A DNA stretch of 64,000 nt from Nectonema munidae (Eukaryota > Nematomorpha > Nectonematoida > Nectonematidae): contig JAUIRK010000121.1 of NCBI GenBank assembly GCA_030549495.1, positions 124,001-188,000 on the forward strand. Direction: 5' to 3'. The translations under genes and the position numbers were made by a program. This document shows, in pieces, positions 40,041 to 50,525 of the stretch. Below the pieces are notes generated by a model. That model searched no databases, was not told the origin of the DNA, and saw only the letters and a program-made list of their open reading frames with translations. Every line of letters starts with the position of its first letter. The stretch's first letter is position 1.

Positions 40041-42900
40041 TAAGAAAAATCAAATATATTTTTAACGAAAGATAAAAAGCTTTAATTCATAATTTCGTCA
40101 AAAATAATTAGCTCTGATATGACACAAGAAAGAAGAGAAATGCTTAAAATGAAGAAATCGCCTTCTAAGTTTGTCGTATCATCATCCCATATATCCTTTT
40201 CACCAGACGATGCCTCAGAAAGTCTACCTAACGCTATTTCTTTTGTCTTTATTTTTTGTTTATGGATATGATTGGCTGTTTATTTTTCTTTATTTCTTGA
40301 ATTGATTGGCTGTTCATTTATCTCATAACAAAAATACACCTTCCATTATGGCTTTTTAGAAACTTGTTCATTAATATACAACAATTATATTTGATACGAG
40401 TAGACGGTTCCGCATGGTCATTTCTCACAGCGCTCGATATGTAGGATCATTGGTAGAGTGTCTGCTCAACTGTTGTAATGGGCGTAAAGCCTACCCTCCC
40501 CCCATCCCCCCCTATGGTTCTCAAATTTCATATGCTTTTTGAAATAAATTTCAACGTAACTTAAACACTATTAATATGGTGATGTTATTTTTTGATCAAA
40601 ATCAATCATAGTTAAAAAAAAAGTGATTTAAAATAGCTATCACTTCAAAATTGATTTTTTTTGTGAAAGATATTTAAAATAATTTAATAACATATATATA
40701 TATATACCCATTTTAGGTATATTTAATTCGCATTATAATTTTCTCAACCAAAACTGCATTTCTAAGGCTAAATCGTATTTGAACGAATTTATAAAAAAAA
40801 GAGTTATGATTAATGTTTTGTGTATTATCTTCTTCCGATATCAATATTTGAGTAAGGCCTCTTAAAGATTAATAATGCTTAATATAACGAAAATAATCTT
40901 TACTTTGACGTAATGGAATGTTTTTTCTAAAGTTTCAACAACATCGCAATATAATACCGATTTTTTGGATTAGATGCAATTGAGGATAATAAGGACACTT
41001 TTAATTTTGTATGAACACTAAGTTTTCCATCTCTAAAAATTCTTCTTCCTTTTTCTCTGAAGGCAAGCATCGTGCTTTAGAATGTAATAGAGGTGGGGTA
41101 TAGTTGTAATGCAATGCTGAATTGCGTGCTTAACTTTTAGCAATTAAAAAAGCTTCAAAGTTGATTTAAAATTATAAATAATTATCATCAAACTTTTTAA
41201 AGTTTTCCAATTAATGTAAGATGTTAAATTTTTTAGGGCAAACTTTTTTAGATAAAAAAATTCATTCTTTTCATGTATATGAAAAAAAACAAGAATATGT
41301 TTTAAGAATAGTGATATAAAAAAACATATTGACTAGTTATTCAATTAACTTCATATGAAGTAATCAAAAGCCGTTAATAATTTTTTGACACGATGAACAG
41401 GAAATGAAAGAATATAAAAAAAGAAACCAGTAAATATGAATTACATGCAAAACAATTTCGATCTCATCAAATCTTAGGTCTATAAAATAAAAATTAATAG
41501 ATTTCTCAAGATTTTTGAACACTCTCAGCATATGTTTGTCAAACAAAAAACATATGTTTGATTGCAGTTAGAGTTTGCCGTCGTTATAAATTATTATATT
41601 TTAAAGAGAAATTATATTTACAAGGTAGTACGCATTTTTGACTAACTTTCCATATTTTTCGTGATACCAAAAATTTTTGGTTAGTTGAATTTTAGATTTT
41701 ATGCGAATATATTTTCACCTTGTTTAGAAGTTAAATAAAATTTATCTGCTTCTAAAAGCAGTTTACACAAATCTTTAATTTCAGAATTGGGAAAAATTGA
41801 AAATGATAATTGCTCCAAGAAGAGATGTTTAATACAATTTACGGTATCACTCCACAGTTGAGATATCATAAAATCCATGAATTCAGACGGTTGTCTTTCA
41901 CCAATGCCAAGTAATATGAGCAGCTGGCCTGCTATTTATTTTGGTTATATGAAAAAGAGAACAAGAAATCTCATTCTAGAGTACTTTCAGTAGTTGTGCG
42001 TAAATTCAAAAATAAGAAACAACGCGAAGCTGTTTCAGAATCCATTGCATTAACTACATAATAGAGCTTCCAAATCTATGGTAAAAAAGTAGGCTCCCTT
42101 GAAGATAGTTATGAACAGTTATTTGTGATTTTAGTTTTTAAGAGTCGAGAGCAGTGGGGATCCAACTAATGACCTTTAACTGTTAAGCGGAGTAGTACAG
42201 GGAAAGAAATAACATTATTACTGTTTCGGTTTATATTAAGAAAAAATTGTTAAGCTTCCGTATTCAATAGCTGAATTAATATAGCCTAGTATTTAAAATA
42301 ATTTTTTTAAAATTTTCTTTTTTTTAATTAAAAGATTATATCTTTTGAACAAAGTGAATCTACATTATGACACATAGATTCTTTTAAATAAATAATGACA
42401 AGGGCCTAATTCAGCTTCAATCCTTTTACTAAAAAAAAAATCCAATTCATTTGGGAAAGGAAAGAGTCGCGTAGCGAAAAATATAAAATGGGATGGCACA
42501 AAAAAGCACATTTTTTAACAAAAATTATAATCTCTAAATTATTAAAAGCTTAAAAGTCAAAAAATTTTTATTAAAAAATTTGAAGCCTAGAGGAATTTGG
42601 GATAAATATTTCAACACTTCATTAATGCAGATAGATTTATACTAGCTTTACATTTTTAGAGAATAAAAATGAAGGCACCTAGCAAAAATGGAGGAGTACT
42701 GTACGATAGGCCCTGGCATGGCTACGCTACTGAAAGGAAATATTTAATTAATATAGGAAGGGTATGATAAGTTATCGCAATCTCTGCTTTAGTATAAGTC
42801 TATATGCACTTAAAACATATTAAAAAGTAGATGGTAATACACTCATGTCTGACTTTTATATGTATCGTTCAGAGAGAATAATTTTTTGGTCAATAAAATA
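40041..42900. other. Intergenic AT-rich stretch
   Basis: No coding region is recognisable. There are C-runs near 40496-40517, and a short tRNA-like trace may exist near 42.16-42.21 kb. The rest is AT-rich. Confidence 0.45.
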
Positions 42901-42904
42901 AATC

Positions 42905-43250
42905 TAAGTGTATGCTGGTTTCAAGGATATCTAACATAGAATATGATTTTCTGAAATCAATCGGTATAGAAGTAGTTGAACGAGTTATAATATTTGGCCT
43001 GGTATTCAGTTGTAATTTGAAGTTCAATGAGCTTATGGTTCAGCTAAGCTTAATTCTAAATAGAATAATTTGGATTTTATATCGTACAAAGTATATCTTT
43101 CCCACAAATATTAAACTTTTAATATATAAACGTCTATAATAGCTATAATTATAACTATAATCTATAACTTGAAATATAATATTGTCGATTGGACTCTTTT
43201 AGATAAGAAAGAATTGAAGTTCCGCTCAAATCTGCCCTACATAATACGTA
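42905..43250 (+). pseudogene. LINE C-terminal fragment
   Basis: The 75-codon frame (42912-43139) reads VIIFGLVFSCNLKFNEL and NRIIWILYRTKYIFPTNIKL, which is the post-catalytic region of LINE reverse transcriptases (usually LGVTFDSNLSF and YILP). Similar sequence continues past a stop. Nothing before the fragment is recognisable. Confidence 0.55.
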
Positions 43251-43667
43251 CTGTTTGAGAAAATGCGAAAATCCTAATTAAATTTTTCTAGAAAATAGTT
43301 TATTTTAACTGAAAGATATATTCTATCTCATAATTGCAATGTTTACTTTCAAGAATATAAACGGGCAGCTCTAGATCTTTTCGGAGGGTTTATTACTAAT
43401 AAAGAATCATTTCATTATAAAAAATGAAATTGTAATAACTGGATTAGGATTGATTATAGCCTCAAAATTTTGGATATTTCTGTTGTCAAGTAAACCAATC
43501 TATTTTACGCTATTTAAAAACCTACATTGGTCATAACCTGTATTTATAAATCCAGTCTTAATTTTTTATCATTCTATGAAATATAACCACAAATGTTTTG
43601 ACTGTAACTTGAGAACTTTAACTTCTCAATCTGTTTTCTCTTCATAATCTGAAAAAAGTATGCAATA

Positions 43668-43690
43668 GAGAGAGAGAGAGAGAGAGAGAA
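43668..43690. repeat. GA microsatellite
   Basis: About eleven GA units, followed within 60 bp by a short TA run (43744-43761). Confidence 0.9.
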
Positions 43691-43840
43691 AAATTTATTC
43701 AAAAAAAAAATTTTACAGAATGTTATTGAAGTGTGAAGTGCACATATATATATATATATTTATAAGGATATATATATATTCACAAAATATAAAACATATA
43801 GCAAAGCATACCATATTATCTATCCCCACTTACTTCAATT

Positions 43841-44462
43841 ATTCAACAGTTGCTTAAGACAAGGCTACTTTCCCAATATCTGGAAAATTAGCAAATTAAT
43901 CTTGATTCCTAAACCCAATCGAGATCCCAATAACATAAAAAATTGGCGCCCCATATCTCTTTTACCGACAATAGGCAAAATTTTAGAGAAAATTTTCGGG
44001 AAGAGATTGCTACATTATAGCTTAAAAAATCGACTTATTCACGCTAACCAATTTGCCTATCTTCCCAACAAAAACTCAGAACTAGCACTTTCTCGCCTCA
44101 CGCTTTAGCTCGAATCTGCATTAAAAAATCATAAAATAGCCTCAACTTTATTCCTAGATATCGAAAATGCTTTTAACACTGCCTGGAACCCAGCTATCAT
44201 TAACAACCTCATAGATAACACCTACCCCACATACATGATAAAGTTCATACACAATTACCTCAACCATCGCATTCTAATTCTAACTGAAAACAACAACTCA
44301 TATATTCGCGAGCTCTCTCTCTCTCTACTCCTCAAGGTGGCAGCTTATCTGAACTACTTTGGTCAATACTCATCAACCCCCTTCTTGCTTTTATCAACAA
44401 CAAAAGATATTAAAATTTTTCCTATCTATAGTAAAAATCAAGTTTTCAAAGAAAGAAGTTGA
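43841..44462 (+). pseudogene. LINE reverse-transcriptase fragment (second family)
   Basis: The frame reads ISKLILIPKPNRDPNNIKNW, RPISLLPTIGKILEKIFGKR and LIHANQFAYLPNKNSELAL (to 44108). After a stop it reads IASTLFLDIENAFNTAWNP, the first catalytic-Asp motif (F-L-D-I-E-x-A-F). It is cut before the YADD motif. The sequence is unlike the adjacent LINE at 44.9-47.8 kb and closer to I/R1/Jockey-type elements. Confidence 0.78.
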
Positions 44463-44899
44463 TCCTGAAAACATTGAAATTCCAGCCAAAGAATATTTTA
44501 TAATGTGATGTAAATTCTATAAATTGCAAGTTTTTACATCAAAAACTTTCAAATATTATTTTCTATGAAAATAGAGTATGCCTTTTATAATTTTTTGAAG
44601 ACAATTCAACTTAGGAATTTTTATGGATAAATATAATGATAAAACATTGATTTTATATCATCATTATAAACTTTTACCCTACAAAACATTTTATATCGTA
44701 TTAAAACTCTCATATAAACTGTATATTTCAGGGTGCTCTTTGAAAAAAATAATTTGAGTGCCAAATTAGAAAATTTATTTATTTAAAAAAAGTGTGTTTG
44801 AATTAAAAATATATAAAAGGGAATAAACAATTCAAGTAATAAAAATATTACTGTTCGTTATACAATGCTATAAAAAATCCTTGTATTTAATTATGAGTA

Positions 44900-47795
44900 A
44901 AGGAGGCTGATGCTGCATTGACCCAACACCTTAAGATATCAAAACCAAATTTTTTATTTACAATTTTGATAATATATAGACCTCCAAGTTTCAACATAGA
45001 TTTTACTTTATTAATGAATCAAACTAATTTTTTCAATAAAAAGGTTTTTATTGTTGGAGATTTCAATATAAATATGGATATTAAAATTATTCATCATCAT
45101 TCCAGTATTTTCTTAAATCTTATGCATGAGTTTGGTTTCCACCTAAATATTTCCGGTCATACTCGAATACAAAAAACCAGTTCTAAACTTATCGATAATA
45201 TTTTTACTAATTTCAGTTTTGTGGATTCATTTTCTGGCAACATTTTAATTGATATTTCGGATCATTTACCCAACTTTATTTTCTACAAAAATTTTTTTTT
45301 TATTTGACTGACAATTTAAAGTCTGATAGCGATATTATATGCAGAAACATGTCTTCAAAAATTATTTTATGTTTTATAATTGTATGTTGAATGAAGATTG
45401 GTATATAGATATTAATTTGAATGCTAATGAGTACTGTAAAGTATTGATTGATAAAATATCTTATATCTATAAAAAATGTTTTCCTTTTATGAAAATGAAG
45501 CCCAAAGTTAAAAATGAATGGTTCACACCAGAATTAAGATTACTTAGAAAGTATAAAAACAAAGTTTATAAATCTTTCTTGTAATATCGAAACCTTTCTA
45601 AATGGAATGAGTTTAAACAAATACGAAATAGGTATAATAAGCTAGTAAAAGAAAGTAGAGAAAAGTTTTACTATAATAAGTTCACTAGCTCAAAATTTGA
45701 TATGAAGAGTACCTGGAGACTTATTAATGAAGTTTTAGATAAGAAACCAATCAATCACTGTCATTTTGATTCGGATGAAATTAATGACTATTTTACAAAT
45801 ACTCAATTAATCACAAATGAAGCCTACTTTGACTTAATCCCAGTACTTGATAATATTTTTATTTTGATGAAATTTCCATTAATGATATTTTGATTACTGC
45901 AAATACATTTAACGCATCTACTTCATCAGGATGGGATGGTCTTTCTAACAAATTGGGTAAAAATATTTTATTATTTGTTTTGAATAACCTTTACCAATTA
46001 TTCAACAAAATTATAAAGGATGAATATATCCCTGATTATTTTAAAATTTCTAAGGTTATTCCTATATTTAAATCTGGTAACCCTAAAAGTATTGAAAACT
46101 ATAGGCCCATTAGCATTTAACCTTTTTTTAGTAAAATTTTCGAAAAATTGTGTTTAATAGAATGATAAATTTTATTAACTTACATGAAATTTTGAATGAA
46201 CGTCAGTTTGGGTTTCGGTCAGGTGTTTCAACTGATATGGCAGTCTCTTTTGTAGTAAACTATATTTTGGAATCTTTTGATAGTAATTTAGATGTCTGTG
46301 GTATTTTCATTGACTTTTCGAAAGCTTTCGATAGAATAGATCGTAAAATTTTGTTATATAAATTAAGCTGCTATGGATTCAGGGGTAAGTTTTTAAATAT
46401 CTTGAGTAGTTATTTGTCTAATAGAAAGCAATTTTGTACAATTAATGGAAGTAGTTCTAGAATTTTAGATACATTCATAGGGGTTCCTCAAGGGTCTATT
46501 TTGGGTCCTCTTTTGTTTATTTTATATATCAATGACATTTATAAACTACAAAATAATAATTTTAACTTATGTTTATATGCAGATGATTGTGTAATTCTAC
46601 ACAAAAGCAAAAATCTATTCAATGATATCGATATTTTAAATATATTTTTGAATTCTTTCGCTAATTGGTCATATAATAATAGTTTACGCATTAATTTTCA
46701 TAAAAGTGAACATATAGTTTTTACAAGGAAAAAAAAATCAGTGTTTCTTCCACTACAGATCTGTGGTAACTTATTAACTCAATCTTCATGTTATAAATAT
46801 TTAGGTGTATTTCTTGATTCCAAATTGAATTTCAACATACAGTATGACAATGTAATTAAGAATGTATCTATCGCTTTAGGTCTTATGTTTAAAATTCGTT
46901 ATTTTTTGAACCTTCAAACTAGGATTATTTTGTATTATTCTCTATTTCATTCTAAAATTTTATATTGTAACTTTATTTGGTGTTTATGTAGTATTTCAAA
47001 ATTTAACATTTTACAAAATAAACAAAGACGTGCTTTTAAATTTATTGATTATAAAAACCATAATAGTGTTGTGTTTAATCATAACATACTTACTCTAGGA
47101 GAAATTAGTAAGTTTCAATTAGGTATTTTTGTTTATAAAGTAATTAATAGTAAAAATATTTTCAATATTTATTATATAAAAAATAATCATTTTTATCAAT
47201 ATAATTTACGCTCAAAGAATAATTTACGTAATAGACGTTATAAATATACTTCTTTTAACAAACATTTTTTTAAAAAATCTATTGCCGTATGGAACTCCAT
47301 TCCTTTACATATTATGTATTTAAGAAATATTAAAAGCTTCAAAAAAAAATATAAACTACACATGTTTCGTTAGTTCTTTTCCTTCTTATGCTGATTTCAT
47401 TTTAAACATTTTTTTTTTTAATATTTTTGGATTTTCTTTTGCTTTCTCTTCTTTGTATTTTTTTTTTAGAATCTCGCTGCTTTTTTTTTCTTCATATATC
47501 CACTCATCAACTCTTCTACATCCAGATATGCTTCCTTTGCTTGAAGAATGGAATTTAACTATCAAATGATGTTTTATGACTGTGTGTATCTAACTTGAAA
47601 TTATTCTGTTTTATTTTATTTTTCATTTTGTTTACCTATGGGTTTTTTTGAATCTATCATCCTTTCATGCTTCTTATTTCAACTCATTTATACTTCTCCG
47701 CTGAACGGATGAGGGATTTTTTTCCCATGTGAATACATAAACGAAAGTTTAGTTCACTTCATTTTCAAACATGAATAAAGTCTTATCTTATCTTA
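44900..47795 (+). mobile_element. 5'-truncated LINE with long intact RT frame
   Basis: The element begins inside the endonuclease domain (LIIYRPPSFNIDFT; FIVGDFNINMD; SDHLPNFIFY, 44918-45307), so the 5' part is lost. Linker and RT pieces follow (45339-46120) and then a 407-codon frame. The 3' UTR ends in ATGAATAAAGTCTTATCTTA, with a short TCTTA tandem tail at about 47771-47795, the tail style of CR1/Daphne-like LINEs. A few stops and shifts break the 5' half. It lies between VGLUT and NMT, possibly in an NMT 5' intron. Confidence 0.85.
46150..47373 (+). CDS. LINE reverse transcriptase (C-terminal 407 aa frame)
   Basis: This frame would copy the element's RNA at a nicked target. It shows all RT core motifs in order: RQFGFRSGVSTDMAVSFVVN, CGIFIDFSKAFDRIDRKILL (first Asp), GVPQGSILGPLLFILYINDI, and LYADDCVIL with the catalytic pair at 46580-46590. 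YLGVFLDSKLNFNI and a C-terminal tail with YNLRSKNNLRNRRY and KSIAVWNSIPLHI follow. The preceding region, SGWDGLSNKLGK to IENYRPISI, is in other frames with a stop at 46118-46120, so the whole ORF2 is not expressed intact. The family is CR1/L2/Jockey-like; the exact clade is uncertain. Confidence 0.9.
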   Translation: MFNRMINFINLHEILNERQFGFRSGVSTDMAVSFVVNYILESFDSNLDVCGIFIDFSKAFDRIDRKILLYKLSCYGFRGKFLNILSSYLSNRKQFCTINGSSSRILDTFIGVPQGSILGPLLFILYINDIYKLQNNNFNLCLYADDCVILHKSKNLFNDIDILNIFLNSFANWSYNNSLRINFHKSEHIVFTRKKKSVFLPLQICGNLLTQSSCYKYLGVFLDSKLNFNIQYDNVIKNVSIALGLMFKIRYFLNLQTRIILYYSLFHSKILYCNFIWCLCSISKFNILQNKQRRAFKFIDYKNHNSVVFNHNILTLGEISKFQLGIFVYKVINSKNIFNIYYIKNNHFYQYNLRSKNNLRNRRYKYTSFNKHFFKKSIAVWNSIPLHIMYLRNIKSFKKKYKLHMFR

Positions 47796-48700
47796 AAAAA
47801 ACCAAATTTATTAAAAAAAATTTGTTTTGTTTTTGCTCTAGTGTTTTTATGTCGGAGGTATTTCATAGGATACTTTCAATTTTAATTTACTATTTACCAA
47901 AATTTTTTCAATTATGGAAAAATTTATTCCATTTTTATTCTTATCAAATTTACTATTTAAGCAAAATTGTTTTTTGATTTATAAGTTCTGTTCTAACAAA
48001 TTTTTCAAATTTTTTGAAAATTTAAATTTAAGATTTTGCGATTACTTAAAATATGAGCGTATGTAAAGGTGTGCACGACTATGACATACTAATTTATCCA
48101 TGTTAAAAGATTTTGAACGCCATTGGTCCTCTAGCTAAATAGTTCCCAAACTTCTGTCCTATTTTTACTCGAATGGATTAGAAATTTATTAATAATCTCT
48201 CTGATCCTTCATTGTATTATAATGAAAAGTTACAATAATATTATGAAGGAAATAAATTAAAAATTGGCATCTAAATTATATTTTATAATTTCTTAAAATT
48301 GTGATACTAATAAACTTTTGAAAAAATTAACTAATGAAGTTCTATTTTAAAAAATAAAAGATTAAATTCCTCCTGAAGTTTGTAAACCCCTCTCCTCTTT
48401 TGAAAATTCGAGCTCTGTTTATTAATTTATTTATTAATTACTCTGTTCATTATTGAAACAGTGGATTATTATTATTATTATATAGCTCTCACATCGTTTG
48501 TAAAATATTTTTGATAGGAATTTCAGAGCAGCTTGGCATGATGTTTGACTCGAAAGTCTGCATTCCCTCTTTTATTCTCTCTTATATCATGTATTCGAAT
48601 TATCATTACATCCTATAATGCGATCATCATACATGTTTTATAAACAAGCAGCAACTCTTACTTATAGAAAATTATTGGGGGCGAAGTGCATTTTCACCGG
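47796..48700. other. Intergenic AT-rich stretch
   Basis: No gene, RNA or named repeat is recognisable here. Confidence 0.5.
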
Positions 48701-49660
48701 TTCCTGGTCAAAACGGCCCAAAACCAAAACGGCACAAAAATAAATTGACCAATACCAAAACAGCCAAAAATAAAACGGCGAAAATCAATAACGTCTCAAA
48801 GCCAATACGACCATAAACCGATACGACCAAAAATCTGAATGCTAGAGTAAGCTGGAACTACAATCTAAGAACACAAACTTTGATTTTCAAATATTTGAGA
48901 GTTGACAAACAGTTGAGAATTGGCCATCACTTACCCGGAAACAATGGGACCTGAAAGATTTCGGATTGACCATTTTTCAGATCAGTCATTTATTATGTCG
49001 GAATACACAAAGAAGAGAAGCTAAGCTTTATTTTACTAATTTGAACTTTGCTGAATTATCAAAGTTTAATTAATGAAGGAAATAAACAAAAAATGTCTCA
49101 AAATTTGAAAGTGAGTAACTTTGGTTCACAATACTCATTGAAAATATTAATAAGTTGAAATGGAACAGGTCATTTCGACCTCAAGAAAATTCGGCCTCAA
49201 AACAATTTGGTCTCAAAAAATAATGAGATAGAAGCCGAATTGTTTTGAAGTCCAACTGTCCCGAGCCCGAATTGACTATAAACGGTTTAAATACTTACCA
49301 ACAACCAAAGTTTCTTGAGGTATGATCACTATTTATTTCAGAGTGAATTTGGTCCAAGTTTTTGTAGAGAAAATAATATTCCATTTTTCCCAGGGTTTCT
49401 TTATAGAAATGACTTCACTAAACTACTATTGGAAATACTTTAACTTTATTTCTATAGTAGATGATATTGGTTCAAAAATTATATTTATTATTTTCAAATT
49501 TTGAACTTCGAACATATAATTTTGAGTAAGTTTTGGAAAAAACTCAGGAATGGATAAGTTTTTCGAAGTTTTTGATTACTTTTATTTGGATACAAAGGAA
49601 GTTTAGACTTTTTTTGTTTTAGTTTGGAAATTTTGATTTTGAGCCGTTTTGACCCAAATT
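48700..49660. mobile_element. Inverted-repeat element with short internal repeats
   Basis: The left end has TGGTCAAAACGGCCCAAAAC and further AAAACGGC-type repeats to about 48830. The right end (49630-49655), reverse-complemented, reads TGGGTCAAAACGGCTCAAAA. Related motifs (CATTTCGACCTC, AATTCGGCCTC, AATTTGGTCTC) recur at 49165-49220. No transposase is seen. The repeat-armed ends resemble the MULE at 33.7 kb in style but not in sequence, and the family is unknown. Confidence 0.5.
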
Positions 49661-49699
49661 TGTATTTATGCAACATTCGAATATAAATCACTTTTTGTC

Positions 49700-50304
49700 A
49701 AGGAATAAACATACAATACGAGTTAACATACTCATATAAAAAGCTAGTCCATTGATGTTCATGGAAAAAAGCACATTTAATCAGAAGTTTTAAATTGCTT
49801 TTAAAATTTGCATTTCACTTTATTTTTTATGCAACAGTGTACAAAATTTTTGTATTTTAAAAAATGAAATCGGAATTTTTTTTACAGATAATAAAAAAGA
49901 GTTAAAACTTGTGTTACGTTGTACATCCAATGCAAGTGAAAGCAATTTTAAAAAGAATGCAAATTTGAATGATGAGATTTCTCCTTGTGCGTTATTTGAC
50001 TAGTTGATGATACTTATCATGCAACTGTAGAACAAAACCCTTGGCCTTAATATGGATTGAAGGACTGAGCGTAATATGCATCTTAGGCCTTACGTTAATG
50101 CTTGTTTGTGACTACTATACTGTAATAGGAACTATGACCGTTATTAGTTTTTCTGTTATGTTTTTTTATAAGATTTGTCTAAAAAGTAAAAATTAATAAA
50201 ATCACCCGCTGATCGACAAAAGAAAAAATAAAGGATGAAGTACTTCGACTCACTATCCGTATTTTCTATTTTGTGTGTCACGCTGATTACCTTTTCAACA
50301 TTAG
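49700..50304 (+). other. Sequence upstream of the first NMT exon found
   Basis: I searched this stretch for the missing NMT start exon and found none I can support. It ends in the pyrimidine-rich acceptor TTTTCAACATTAG. Confidence 0.5.
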
Positions 50305-50525
50305 GAAAATGGCGATCATGAGAAGACTGATAAATTGGATCAGTTGAAAGAAAAGTCAAAAGTTCACCATGATTCTTCATCTTGCAACAATAAAAAAAGT
50401 TCCAGTGAAACTGTTGACAGTTCACAAACAGTTGAAAGATTGAGTCAAAGTTTAAAACTTTTGGACTCGAAGTTAAAGAATAACAACAGAAATGCCCCCA
50501 AAACTTTTAAAGAGGCTACAAGTAG
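50305..50525 (+). CDS. NMT: NMT exon (N-terminal region, residues 1-74 of the part seen)
   Basis: The exon follows acceptor ACATTAG and begins [18 protein letters not shown]. It is polar and lysine/serine-rich ([16 protein letters not shown]), like the NMT N-terminal ribosome-binding region. It reaches the conserved [11 protein letters not shown]. It has no ATG in frame; an apparent start at 50335 is TTG. It ends AG before donor GTATGA. Confidence 0.88.

Noticed and set aside
49322-49691. Short open frames at 49.3-49.7 kb as the NMT start exon
   Set aside because: No suitable donor in phase with 50305 and no similarity to NMT N-termini; they lie within the inverted-repeat element.
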